A stretch of 64,000 bases of DNA from Mixophyes australis (Eukaryota; Chordata; Amphibia; Anura; Limnodynastidae), in NCBI GenBank assembly GCA_036250195.1, contig JAVHZZ010000003.1, forward strand, positions 60,902,789-60,966,788, in the 5' to 3' direction. The notes beneath the pieces were generated by a model that searched no databases, was not told where the DNA came from, and saw only the letters and a program-made list of their open reading frames with translations. The translations under genes and the position numbers were made by a program. Positions 33,340 through 44,589 of the stretch are shown one piece after another (the first letter of the stretch is position 1; each line of letters opens with the position of its first letter).

Positions 33340-34962
33340 CAGGGCCGGATTTCCCGCTATGCAACCTAGGCAGCTGCCTAGGGCCTGGCGGTCCCCAGAG
33401 GGCCCTCCCAGAGCCGACGGTGAGCAGGGCAGGAAAGACAGAGGGGCGCTCCCCTCCACCTGCCATTCCCCTCTCTCCGGCCGGCATAACAAAACAAGAA
33501 CTGCGGCCAAACATTTATTTAAGCAAGAAAAGAAAAAAAAAAAAGTCAGCTGACCGTGCGCCAGCTCCCGGCAGTCTCTTCTCCTCCTCTCTCCCACTGA
33601 ATGTCGGGCGTGATGTCATCACGCCCGACGTCATTTTCAGTGAAGATTCGGCGAGGAGCAGGAGCATTGCTGGAGCAGAGAGGAGGAACAGCGTCAGCGC
33701 GCCATACAGGAAAAAAGAAAACAAGACAAGAAGAACAGAAGAGAACAGAACAGAAAAGAAAAAAAGGCAAATGAAAGGTAAGTTAACTTACGGAGGCACA
33801 TATTTTTTTCCCACGGAAGTTGCATTGAATCAGCATGCTGTCCTAGTGGTTCACTGTCTGATTGCATAAAACAGGAAGGTCTTGTTCATTAAGTAGGACT
33901 TAAGCGTCAATCCCAAACTTTGAAGGGTAATAAGCCACCCAATTCTGTTGCAAGGCTCTACAGATGGTGACTGCGGGAAACCTCAGCTCTCTAGCCCACA
34001 TCATCTTCACATTAGTGCTGGTTGGATAAGACAACAGGTAGGATAAATAGAGAAATGTGGAATAAGCATTAAGGGCACAAAGAGGCAAGAGAAAGGTGGA
34101 ACAAGCAAGGATGGCACAGATGGGCAAGAGAAAGGTGGAACAAGAATTAAGGGCACAAAGGGGCAAGAAAAAGGTGGAACAAGCATGAAGGGCACAGAGG
34201 GGCAAGAGAAATGTGGAATAAGCATGAAGGGCACAGAGGGGCAAGAGAAAGGTGGAATAAGCATGAAGGGCACAGAGGGGCAAGAAAAAGGTGGAACAAG
34301 CATGAAGGGCACAGAGGGTGAGGGGAAACAGGAGACATGTGGAACAAAAACATGGAGGGCACTGTGAGGGGAAATAAACAAGGGGAGCAAAAATATGGAG
34401 GGCACAGTGTGATGGTGAAGGGTGCACAGTGTGATGATTAAAGGGCAAAAGCACGATGGAGGGCAGAGTGTGATGATGAAGGGAGTACAGTGTACTAAAG
34501 AGAAAACAGTGTGAAGGAGGAACAAAAGTGCTAAAAAAGGTGGGGACATTTTTTTCTCTGCTATACTTCTCCAACTTATTTGCCAAAATACATTTTTTGT
34601 AGGAGGGAGCTGTGAGAGTGTGCGCAGGCCCAGTGTGCTTGGACTGGGCGTGCAGGGAATGAAGTGACATCATACGGAGGATCGAGGTAGACTGCGCAGA
34701 GTTGGACCAATAATAGCAACCGTCAGGGAGTGAAATAACCTTTCCTTTCATCAGCAAACGTGAGTAATGAAAAGTAATAATTATTAAAGATTAAAGCTAT
34801 GTACAACATTGTTTGCACTCTTTTTCTAGTAGGTATTAAAAGTTAATATAATCCATGCTTTAAAAACAAAACAAAAAAAAATAGTGCTATGGATTGTTTC
34901 CCGGAGGGGGGCCCCAAACCAGTATCTTGCCTAGGGCCCTATAAGGTCTAAATCCGGCTCTG
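33340..34962. mobile_element. hAT-type non-autonomous element, 1.6 kb
   Basis: Ends cagggccggatttcc and aaatccggctctg are flanked by CCAAGCGT at 33332-33339 and 34963-34970 (8 of 8). Subterminal ggcagctgcctagggcctgg and ttgcctagggccctata are mirrored. A strong internal palindrome is at 33600-33636 (gtcgggcgtgatgtcatcac, gcccgac). It carries a 39-bp minisatellite. No transposase: the 285-codon minus frame at 33900-34757 is mostly the minisatellite read through. Confidence 0.9.
34066..34330. repeat. 39-bp minisatellite, about 6-7 units
   Basis: The unit is gggcacagaggggcaagaga then aaggtggaataagcatgaa. Since 39 is a multiple of three, it keeps frames open on both strands (KGTEGQEKGGISM on plus), which is not evidence for a gene. 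Confidence 0.9.
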
Positions 34963-35635
34963 CCAAGCGTCGGCTGGAGTGGTGTACAGCCCACCGACAC
35001 TGGACTGTGGAGCAGTGGAAATGTGTTCTGTGGAGTGACGAATCACGCTTCTCTGGCAGTCAGATGGGCGAGTCTGGGTTTGGTGGATGCCAGGAGAACG
35101 TTACCTGTCTTACTGCATTATGCCAACTGTGAATTTTGGTGGCGGAGGGATAATGGTATGGGGCTGTTTTTCAGGGCTTGGGCTAGGCCCCTTATCTCCA
35201 GTGAAGGACATACTTCAGCATACCAAGTCATTTTGGGAAATGCTATGCTTCCAACTTTGTGGCAACAGTTTGGGGAAGGACCTTTTATATTCCAACATGA
35301 CTGTGCTCCAGCGCACAAATAAAGGACTACAAAGACATTGCTTGATGAGTTTGGTGTGGAAGAACTTGGCTGACCCACGCAGAGCCCTGACCTCAACACC
35401 ATTGAACACCTTTGGGATGAACTGGAACAGAGATTGCGAGCCAGGCCTTCTCGTCCAACATCAGTGCCTGACCCCATAAATGATCTACAGAATGAATGGA
35501 CACAAATACCCACAGAAACACTCCAACATCTTGTGAAAAGCCTTTCAAGAAAAGTGGAAGCTGTTATCGCTGCAAAAGGGATACAACTCCATATTGAAGT
35601 ATATGTATTTGACTACAATGTCATTACAGTCCCTG

Positions 35636-36432
35636 ACTAGCGCTAATTCGTCCAAACAGGATAGAGCAGGAAACGACACAAGAGTTCAGAATGTTCAGTC
35701 TAACAGTGTAACATTCTGATCTCTTGTGTCGGTTCCTGCTCTATCCTGGGTGTGAGCATTATTTATATGGGAAGGTGCAATATCATTTATACATCTGGTA
35801 CAAGTTTATTATGTAAAGTTGAATAGTGTTATCTTGGAATCTATACTGATTGTTTCAACATACAAGTGTGCGAATAAAATATTCAGTGATTTTATTCCAC
35901 AGAATTACGCTATGTGGATTTTTTTCTTTCTTCCTTCCACGTGACCTCTGGATGCCTCATCTGATTTATCCTTGAAAGGAGACTCATAGAAGCGGCGGTG
36001 GTGATTTGTATAGGAAAGCCCATTCCATATTTTAGTCGGAGGCAAGATGACAGTGTCTGAAGCACGGTGTTATTGGTATGAAAGATCTCTACATGAGAAG
36101 TCACCAGTAAAGGAAAGTCGATGTTTTGGATATAGAGGTATCTCTGCAGTGGGAACTCATATACATCTACCATCGTATATATCTACCATCTTCTAGTAAG
36201 TGAACTACAAGAAGTCATGACGGGAAGAGTCCTGAAGCTTTTTAATACTTTTGCACCTGTGTATGATTTCCTCTAAGAACCCTATGGTGGACGAATTAGC
36301 GCTTGTCAGTTCTTCTTTTTGATATATGTGTGCTTATCTTTGGGGTTAGTAGGTGTGTCATCTATGAGGTAGCTACGAGCGGCTTGTTATGTTTAGCGCC
36401 TGTTTGAAGGACTGTTATTTGTTTTTGATTTT
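35636..36432. mobile_element. Unclassified insertion with 13-bp target duplication
   Basis: attacagtccctg occurs at 35623-35635 and again at 36433-36445, interrupting the Tc1 3' end. The insert contains agcgctaattcgtcc near its left end and the exact complement ggacgaattagcgct at 36289-36303. It also has a hairpin at 35657-35748 and an 87-codon minus frame (35910-36173) without a recognisable domain. The last 130 bp lie outside the inverted pair. A 13-bp duplication suggests target-primed or integrase-type insertion rather than a hAT or Tc1 event. Family unknown. Confidence 0.55.
35657..35748. repeat. Large hairpin (inverted repeat of about 40-bp arms)
   Basis: ggatagagcaggaaacgaca / caagag and ctcttg / tgtcggttcctgctctatcc are complementary apart from one or two positions. 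gaatgtt / aacattc continues the stem around a loop of about 15-20 bases. Confidence 0.85.
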
Positions 36433-36654
36433 ATTACAGTCCCTGTTGGTTCAATGGTCAAGCGTCCAAATACTTTTGTCCATATAGTGTATTTTTTTGT
36501 CTCTCTTCATCAAGACAAACAAGTAGCTTATAGGAGGGGCTGCAAATACCTGGTTGTGTTTTGTTTTCACTGACTAGTATGTATTCTATCACATTTGAAA
36601 AATTGTCAGTGGGGAGGTGTGTTGACAGATATTTCCACCAAAACTAAAAATTAC

Positions 36655-36885
36655 GTTTTGGGTGGAGTACAAACAGCTACAATAAATATCTAATGCTTAC
36701 CTGCTACACTCTGTTCATGATGGATCTAATGGTCCCACGCTGCACTCTACTCCTGCTTGGTCTGTTTGAAGCACGCCTCATAGTTGTCATTGTCCCTCAG
36801 GGACCCAAACAGATCTAACAAATGATGCATTGCAGCTAAATAAGCTATTGGTTTTTAATTGAACCCTTTTGACTCCACCCAAAAC
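36655..36885. mobile_element. Candidate MITE, 231 bp
   Basis: GTTTTGGGTGGAGT at the left and its perfect complement ACTCCACCCAAAAC at the right bound the segment, with TAC immediately outside each end. Non-coding. Confidence 0.55.
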
Positions 36886-37079
36886 TACCAGATTATCAGA
36901 TGAGCACTGAGGCTGCTTCTTTCCCTAATACCACACCCCTCAATAGGTAACAAGAACACCATTATTTCAGTCTCATGGAATAGTCAGTCTAGTCACAAAC
37001 TCCATCATGATTATATTCTAAACCTTCTCCTATTTTTTCCACCATCTGGTGGCTCTCACATGCACACCCTTGATTTGTC

Positions 37080-37824
37080 TTTTTTGGTGGGGGGGGTGTA
37101 AAGGGGGAGGGAGCGAGCTGACAGCTATCAGCAGATGTCAGTCCCCGGACAGTGACATCACACACTGTCCCAGCAGCCTGGACAGGAAGGAGGAGGAGTT
37201 CCAGCTCTGCACCAGCTCAGCTTAGGTGTGTATGCTGGGCTGGGGGGTTTATGATGTGTGGGAGGGGGGCTTATGATGTGTCTGGGGGGGTTATGATGTG
37301 TCTGGGGGAGTTGTGATGTGTCTAGGGGGGTTATGCTAGGCTGGGGGGGTTATGATGTGTCTGAGGGGGCTTATTACGTGTGTGGGGGATTATAATGTGT
37401 CTGGGGGGTTATGATGTGTCTAGTGGGGTAATGCTAGGCTGAGAGTGCTTATGATGTGTCTGGGGGCTTATGATGTTGTTTGGTGAGATTATAATGTGTC
37501 TGGGGGTTAGCTGTGCTGGCGGCAGGGCCGCCTTTCCAACTGGGCACGATGGGCAGGTGCCCGGGGGCCCAGCGGGAAAGGGGGACCAAGACAGGAAAAA
37601 AACCTTACCTTTTGCGGTCCCCTGACTGTTCAGATCAGATGGTCAGGTGGCGATCCAGCTCCCTCCCTGGTCCCCTCTTCCGTGCTGTGCTTGCAGTGAA
37701 TGTCGGGCATGATGTCACGCCCGACATTCACTGCAAGCACAGCACGGAGGACCGCAGAACCGAGAGACTCAGCGAGAATAAAAAGAAGAGAAGGGGATCG
37801 AACTTAAGGTTAGTTAAAGGGGCT

Positions 37825-37876
<52 letters not shown>

Positions 37877-37974
37877 TAATATTATATATATATAAAATCA
37901 CTTCTATATTTACATATATATATATGTAAGAACACTTTTTATTTTTTTACACACACACTATATATATGTATATA

Positions 37975-38021
<47 letters not shown>

Positions 38022-38850
38022 GCCCCGGTGCACTGCTTTGCCCGGTGACCCATAATATTGTTAAGGTGGCCCTGGCTGGGGGGGCTTATTATGTGTCTGA
38101 TGGGGCTTATGATGTTTTTAGGGGGGATTTTTACTGGTATGGCTGGCAGTTTGCGCAGCACAATGTTCACATGCCACATTGCCGGAAATTTAATATTCCC
38201 CATATTGTTACTTTATGAATAAATTAGTTTGGAGTTAAGTAATTTTCTCTCATCATTATTGAGTATATGTTTAAGGGTTTTTGAGTGCATCTTAATATTT
38301 ATTGTGTATTTATCTTTGTATGGGGTTGCAGAGCCACTAGCGGCAGCCATTTCTCTTATACACTTACAATTGTGTTTCATTATGTGAGCACTTTCAAACA
38401 TATATATTTATTTGATTATTTTTATCACACATATTTTACTTGTTTTAAAATTACATATTTTCCAAACAGGTCCCAACTTTCTAGGATCTATACAAGAATC
38501 CAGTATCAGGTTGTGAAAGCTGCAATAACAGGTAGGTGAGAGCAACACCATTTGAATACATAATGGGGGGTACACAAACATCGCACCGCACACATTGATG
38601 GCAATTACGGTAGAAATTTCTGTAAAAAATCTCCGTCGTGAAGTACCTCACAGACATTCTGGAGACACTTCGCAGCTAATTATATTCCCTCCATAATGTC
38701 ATTTCTAAAGAGGCGCACCCACAGCCCATGTTGGCCACGCCCCCATCACTGTGTGGCGCACATCCCTTCTCTTGCTATGTGTGGAGGGGGGCCCAGAAAG
38801 TTGCTGTATCGGGGTCCCAAATTCCTCTTGGTGGCCATGCCTGTACAGGA
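37080..38850. mobile_element. Decayed hAT-like composite with short tandem repeats
   Basis: Flanking the MITE at 37523-38074 are imperfect units of about 20 bp (gtctgggggggttatgatgt) at 37222-37510 and again at 38078-38125. The inserted MITE therefore split one array. Near 38462-38540 lies a module (tctaggatc.a.acaag ... gtgaaag ... aataacaggtagg) shared with the 22139-24435 element. The outer termini were not identified. Confidence 0.4.
37523..38074. mobile_element. hAT MITE with long (TA)n blocks
   Basis: Ends cagggccgcctt and aaggtggccctg are flanked by GCTGGCGG (37515-37522) and GCTGGGGG (38075-38082), 7 of 8. It has the central palindrome gtgaatgtcgggcatgatgt / cacgcccgacattcac (37697-37733) and (TA)n tracts at 37826-37870 and 37965-38018. 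The short frames reading IYIYIY here are microsatellite. Confidence 0.9.
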
Positions 38851-39828
38851 TATTCTCCCCAAACTAATGAATAGAAATAAGTATTCTAAGTTTGACAACA
38901 GACATTTAAATTAATAGGAATCTTCCTGTGTCTCTGTGTTATCAGTGTTTTTAGCTCAGGATCTTATGTTTTTGTACTTGGCACGATACAGTTGTCACCC
39001 TGCCAACATGATTCTCTTGTCATCCGCATTATTTATTAGTTCCTCTGTGAAGCCAGTCAACTATTATATTGCTGTGTTAACAATAAAGACCAGCATTTAT
39101 TTTTAAACAATTACAATTTTTCATATTTGAAGCTGACACTGGTCCAACGATAAGGCTAGGAGGATGCATGCATTAATGTACAGTAAGGGTATACACAGAA
39201 ACTCTAACAATCATCAGAGAAAATGTGGATTTTCTGGAGAGAAGTAAAACACTGCTGTTTGGGATGCACATTCTACCCAAAACCCATTTGCCCAATACCC
39301 TGAACCACAGAGGCCACGTGGTGTTCACATAGCAGGAGGAAAGAAGAGTCTGACTGAGGACTTTCATGATTGCTAGAGGATGAAACATACCATCCTTCTC
39401 AATATCTGTTTTTAGTCTGTATCTGTGCATACTTGTACTGTGCCACTTATTCTGAATCTAGTGCTTTGTTCTTATTATGCATATGTATGGACGACTACAT
39501 AATACCAAGCTTCTGGTTCTGTATACTGACTGCAACTTTCACTGTCTGTTCTTATTTTGTATGTACAGATAGATGCACAGTACCACTTCTCTTATTATCT
39601 CTGCTCTATGGATATCCTCCTAGTGCCACTTCTTTTGTTCTATACGCTAGAACTTATACTGTAAAGTTCAAGGGTGTAGTTACAGCTATAGCAGCCTATA
39701 CAACTGATACGTGGCCCAGCAGGATAGTGTTTCCAGACCCAAAGAAAAATATGTGCATTAATTTGCCCTCCCAGTGTGATTATATATTGATTTGGACAGA
39801 TTTTATAGCTGAACAGGGTAAAAGAAAT
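38851..39828. other. Intergenic, no gene recognised
   Basis: A long plus frame (39370-39951) is rich in Cys/Tyr/Leu but has no domain and runs into the MITE at 39847. I regard it as chance. Confidence 0.5.
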
Positions 39829-39836
39829 ATGTATAT

Positions 39837-40457
39837 CAGTGATGGGCAGGGCCGGAGTAAGGGAATGGAGGCCCCTGGGCTAAGGGGGCCACCATTCCCC
39901 CGTGAGGGCCCCCCCCCCCATGATCCGAGTCGCCCCTCCCCCCCCCGGTGATCTGAGCCGCCCCCCCCCCCCAGCACTTACCTCCTTCTCCTCCTTCCCC
40001 GGCGCGCTGTACTCTCTTTACTGAGGAGATCTTGTGAGAGTGAGACTCACGAGATCTCCTCAGTAAGGAGAATACAGCGCGCTGGGGAAGTACTGCAGGG
40101 AAAGTGCTCAGCAGCACTGATCGCGCCGGGGGCGCCCCCGACCGATCAATACTGCTGCTGAGCACTTTCAAGGGCCCCCTGGATGCCATAGGCCCCTGGG
40201 CTGTAGCCCAGTTAGCCCTATGGTTAATCCGGCCCTGGTGATGGGCCCCAGGTGGCCCTCCAAGCCCTTACCTGTGCCCCCGGTTCCTTCCTGTTTTAGT
40301 GTCAGATTTGTTTGTTATAGCTTATAACACTTGTTTAAATGTCTGCTGTTGTATAATTATAGATAAGTGGCTCTTTCCGTGATTAGGTTTATTATTTAAT
40401 TTATTACTGAGATTAAGGGTAATGTGTGGCCCTAGTATATCAGGTTGCTAATCACTG
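39837..40457. mobile_element. hAT MITE (cagtgatgggc family), host of a second MITE
   Basis: Left terminus cagtgatggg, right terminus ttgctaatcactg, with ATGTATAT (39829-39836) and GTGTATAT (40458-40465) outside (7 of 8). The related copy at 57380-57596 shows the uninterrupted form. The 391-bp MITE at 39847-40237 was inserted 10 bp inside the left end. Confidence 0.85.
39847..40237. mobile_element. hAT MITE, 391 bp, nested
   Basis: Ends cagggccggagtaag and ttaatccggccctg are flanked by GTGATGGG at 39839-39846 and 40238-40245 (8 of 8). The central palindrome runs tactgaggagatcttgtgag / ctcacgagatctcctcagta (about 40018-40066). A C-rich tract lies near 39908-39975. Confidence 0.9.
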
Positions 40458-40465
40458 GTGTATAT

Positions 40466-42693
40466 GGATCAGACATTTGTACTAGATGGATAACAATGTA
40501 ATTGGTGTATAGCAATGTTGGTTATTGAGGGATCCATTCATGTGTATAGGGGCATCTTTTTAAAATTGTCCTTGGTGCCAGGTATGTTCTACCTGTGCCA
40601 CTGAGTATTACTTCCTTTGTTAAACATGCAGCACTTTAAGGGACAACGTTGTTCCAATTGGTTACATTTTGACAAAACCCAGCAGAATGCTGTGTTTTTC
40701 TAGTAAACATTGTTTTGAAACACTCCTTTAGTTTCAAACTAAAGCTTGTAAAAGGTGCAACAATTTGTAAGTTTTTGGTCAAGCAGCTTGTTCACTGAGC
40801 AATATGAAGCATACATGCCTTCGTTAGCTTAAAGAGGACATGTTACACATCTATAATAAGTGCTTATTTGTTAACTACAGGCTATTAAAAGTGGGTCCTG
40901 AGAGGGACGGCTAAGAAGTGTGATTATTGTGGTGGGTGCACTGATGTGAGACTGAATGGATGGCAAAGAAATTAAATATAGGTGACATTGACAAGATGAA
41001 GGAGCTAATACAAATGAACCTACCTGTTCTTGCAGCTTTCACTACCTGCGGCTGCTGGTTTCTTATGCTCAGTTCCTGCTTGTATGATCCTGGAATATTG
41101 GGTCCCTATTTGGAAAAAAGAAAAATGAAATATAGAAAGTCTCGACGTTCAATCAGTAGCACCCACATTTATTAACGTTTAACAACCAGCACGAACATTA
41201 AATGAATAGTATACCCAATTTAATGAATAAACACATTTCCCTCCCCAGCAATAATTTAATAGCATTTACATTTAATAAATATAACTTTTTCCCACAACCA
41301 TTCCCGACATTATTTAATTCATATTCCCAATTAATAAATAACCCTCCTTCTCCCCAAACTCAGCCTCAAATTCAATAAATAGCCCCAAATCACTCCAGCA
41401 TTAAATGAAAGGTCCCACTAACCTACCTTAAATGAATAGGTCCCACTATTAAATTCAATACCCCACCATCACCCCACAAATAAATTAATAGCTCCCACCA
41501 TTAAATAAGCCTCCACTGTCGCCACACTATTAAATTAACCCCCTAACCTAAATGAATCCACCTCCCTTTAAGATGCACTGTGTTGTAGAGGCAGACTCTT
41601 CTGTCTGCCTCTCTTGAAGCCTGCACACATAGGATGGTGCTCCTGTCAGGTGGTACACGTCCCATGTCAGTGAAGGAGCTAGGAGGAGGTGGACACACAT
41701 AAGGGAAGGGAGGGAGGAACTGATCATACTATCCACGACTGTATTAAGTAAGTTGACAGGGTATGTGGAACTGTGCTCCAAGACCCGCTTGGGCTGACAT
41801 TTAGTGTGGGCGGAAGCTTTGTTATGGAGGCACCCATCCTCAAAATAATTTTAAAGCAAAGGGACAACGTAGCTCTACACCTCTTTGTGCTGATGTGTGA
41901 ATGATTTGGGTGATTATGACTAATTCAATTGTTCACTTAGGACTAATATTCAGGAGCCTTGTAAGTCAGCTTAGGGTCCTTCATACAAGTTCAGTCTTAC
42001 ACTAGTCCCATTCAGTATAATAACATACACTCAGTTTACATACATACACCAGTGGTGCTTGCAGGGTCCTCCTATTCTGCTCCTGGAATACTGGATTACC
42101 GTGCCCCATTGAATGTGACAACATCCTTAGCCCCCTTGTGAAAAATTGTACAGTGGTCAACAACATTGTCCATGCAATCCTAATAGGTTAACACAACACC
42201 CAACAACAACATGATGTAAGGTGGCTGGTTCTGGAGGGGGGGCCAGCCTCCAGGAATTATACAGGACCCTGGGCTAAAAGGGGGGGGGTGGGGGCAGGCA
42301 ACATATCCCATCTGTACAGCATATACATTGATATCAATAATTGGGGAGTCTCCAAGTCAGTCCAGGCCCCTTACACCTGTATCCCCTCTACCCCCCTGAT
42401 GGTGGCCTCGCCAGCAGTGTACAGAAATGTAAGGCAGTACATCTGTCAGACTGTCACATGGGCTAATAGCTCTGGGTGTGATGCAGTGCAGTGACACTGA
42501 CCGACTCTGGAAACTACATAAACACAATGTCCTCCACCTAGTAAAACTAGAAAAATGTAAGTCTTTGGCGGTGATGTATTGAAGATATACAGTGCCATTG
42601 TTGATGGTAAGCTGCTGGGGGCACACAAATCTAAGACACAACACTACACAGTGCTAAAATGTGCTTTAATATAAGGAAATGTTTAGTCTTATT
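40466..42693. other. Intergenic with an inverted hAT-like fragment
   Basis: 41005-41110, read in reverse, matches the module of the 22139-24435 element (attccaggatcatacaagc, gtgaaagctgcaagaacagg). 41170-41560 read in reverse resembles 23480-23760 (aatgaggtccctttattaaa type). The fragment is probably an old copy lying in minus orientation. No gene is seen in the rest. Confidence 0.4.
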
Positions 42694-43140
42694 TATGTGT
42701 TACACCCCCTAGTGGCATTTCAAGGAACCACGCACCCCATTGACTTAGGCTGGTTGCTTTGCTGACAACACACCCCAGCCTGCTAGAGTGAGAAGAAGGA
42801 GTTGCTGTCAGCAAGGGGGGATTGTAGAGGAGTAAGAGAAAGAAGTACCACATGCTGGGGTTACCTCGGGGTGAATTAGATGTTTGTGGAAAGAGCAGTC
42901 ATTCAGACTGATTGCTATGGTGACAACCTAGCCCAGTCTGCTAGTGACTGAGAAGAAGAAGGGGCTGTAAAAAGGGGGGAAAAGAGAAGGAGGAGAAAGT
43001 AAGAGATACAGAGTTGAAAGTGAGGCAAGAGAGGTGGTGTGATATAGCTGGAGACCTGGGACAGAGGAGAGGACGCTCCCAGGCTCCCCCGGCACTGCCT
43101 TTGAACACGAGCATAGTTGCTGCACAAGGGCAATTAATGT

Positions 43141-43414
43141 CATACTTGTTAACTCTCCTAGTATGTCCGGCAGACTCCCGAAATTCGGGTTGGTCTCACG
43201 GACTCCTGGGAAAGCAGGCAAATCTCCCGCATCCCGCTACTGCCGACCCAAAATTTGCGGTGAATAGCATCATTTTGGCCCTGCCCCCGCGACAAAACGT
43301 CATTTACGCCGCGGGGGCAGGGCCAAAATGACGCGTTTCGACACGTCCCACCCCCTCCCGCCCTCCAGTCACGCACCTCTCCCGGAAAGAACTTGCCCGA
43401 AGTAGGGAAGTATG
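43141..43414. mobile_element. hAT MITE, 274 bp
   Basis: Ends catacttg and gaagtatg lie between ATTAATGT (43133-43140) and ATTAATAT (43415-43422), 7 of 8. The central palindrome is ttttggccctgcccccgcg / cgcgggggcagggccaaaa. The 63375-63475 sequence is a fragment of a related element. Confidence 0.85.
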
Positions 43415-43510
43415 ATTAATATGTGCCCTGAATAAGGCGAGAGTCCCCAGAGCAGAGACCCCTGGAGAGAAGGGGGGATTGCTGCAAGTGTCAGCATGCA
43501 TACACTAAGG

Positions 43511-43665
43511 CAGTGGTTCCCAAACTGTGCGCCTAGGTGCCTTGGTCAGGACCAGTGGTAAGCAAGGTGAGGGACCACTTTGTAATAATTTTGGCTTAGG
43601 GGTGCCTTGAAAAAATTATGGAGACCCTAAGGGTGCCTTGAACTGAAAAAGTTTGGTATCCACTG
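43511..43665. mobile_element. hAT MITE, Charlie-like ends, 155 bp
   Basis: Ends cagtggttcccaaact and agtttggtatccactg are flanked by CACTAAGG at 43503-43510 and 43666-43673 (8 of 8). CAGTGGTTC-type ends are typical of Charlie-group hAT elements. Confidence 0.9.
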
Positions 43666-44050
43666 CACTAAGGGATGAAGAGCAGAGTCTCCTGGAGAGA
43701 AAGTTGAGGCAAACAGTTGTGGGAAACCCAGAGAAGAGCAGAGAGAACACTAAAGAAGAGTATTGCTGCCCAAGGGATTCTACCCCTGCTTGCAAAGCTG
43801 GGAGCTACACAGAGAAAGGGTTAGAGCTGCAGGTGTGTCGCAGATAAACTACCCTGTGAATCCTGCCTGTGTAAACTGGAAACAGACACATGCTGACATG
43901 TGAGTAGCTGTGGAATTACTGTGACCAGGAGAACCTGGTATGTACTGTGATAACAGCAGCAGTATAAGATATGTGCAGGAGGAGTAAGGAGAGATACTTG
44001 CAACCATATTCATATTGCTCAATAAGAGATGAGCTGGAGAGAGGAAGGAG

Positions 44051-44091
<41 letters not shown>

Positions 44092-44094
<3 letters not shown>

Positions 44095-44578
44095 GCAAGA
44101 GCCCGCTACTGTTGAAGCACACGCGAACAACTTCTTCCTTTTTATGTATTTTTATTGTCAGGATGATAAATGTTTTGACAACATACAGATTTCACAGCAA
44201 TTCTTGGAGACCCTAAATGCTAGCTAGACATAGCTCAGCTCTCTCCAGACCAGCCAGCTTTCCCAGCGTTGGTCTCAGTGCACAAATGATACAAACAAGC
44301 TTTTATACCTAATACTCCTCCCCCAGCCTTAGCTTGATGGACAGGTGGCACACCCACCTTCTCTTTAAAGGAAACGCCCCATCACTGGCTCTGTTTGCAC
44401 TAACAGACACACCCTGTCTGTTTGCTGAGAGGAAGGATTTCTCTCTCATGTAAGTTAACCAAACTTAAACTATTGTTTGTTACGCATAAGTCATCAATCT
44501 AGGTGCATTACTGCACAAATGTTTTACTCTACTTCCATGCTTTCTCTGCATATTGCCAGCTAAATGCCTCCCTTTGTT
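44092..44578 (-). repeat. 3' LTR of the Gmr1-like element
   Basis: Aligned end to end with 48829-49320, with a modest number of substitutions (for example near 44140-44175) and altered outermost bases. The purine-rich agggggagcg just upstream on the minus strand (about 44585-44595) may be the polypurine tract. Confidence 0.9.
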
Positions 44579-44589
44579 AAATATCGCTC

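Larger units (their letters stand above)
32938..35635 (+). pseudogene. Tc1-like transposase pseudogene, interrupted
   Basis: ATG at 32938 opens a 134-codon N-terminal part (to 33339). It contains paired-type DNA-binding helices (KTVREISSLLNIPQATISDI) and the GRP-like linker (QPRSGRSCKIT). Coding resumes at 34971. Three catalytic landmarks survive in pieces: LWSDESRF, FIFQHDCAPAH and SPDLNTIEHLWDEL, so all three acidic residues (D, D, E) are present. Frames shift near 35085 and 35200, and stops occur near 35323 and 35372. The last codons are cut off by the insertion at 35636. The element may have been active until fairly recently but cannot make a protein now. Confidence 0.9.
32802..36492 (+). 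mobile_element. Tc1-like transposon, split by two insertions
   Basis: Termini ctatatggacaaaggtattt and aatacttttgtccatatag are perfect or near-perfect inverted repeats bounded by TA (32802-32803, 36491-36492). Removing the hAT element (33340-34962) and the unclassified insert (35636-36432), each with one duplication copy, leaves about 1.25 kb, close to a normal Tc1 element. Confidence 0.9.

Noticed and set aside
33900..34757. 285-codon minus frame with Cys/Ser/Phe repeats
   Set aside because: Mostly a 39-bp minisatellite inside a hAT element; no recognisable domain.
37830..38018. IYIYIY-rich peptides
   Set aside because: Translation of (TA)n microsatellites.
39370..39951. 193-codon plus frame as a possible membrane protein gene
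   Set aside because: It runs into a MITE, has no recognisable domain or splice structure, and its composition is that of the surrounding AT-rich sequence.
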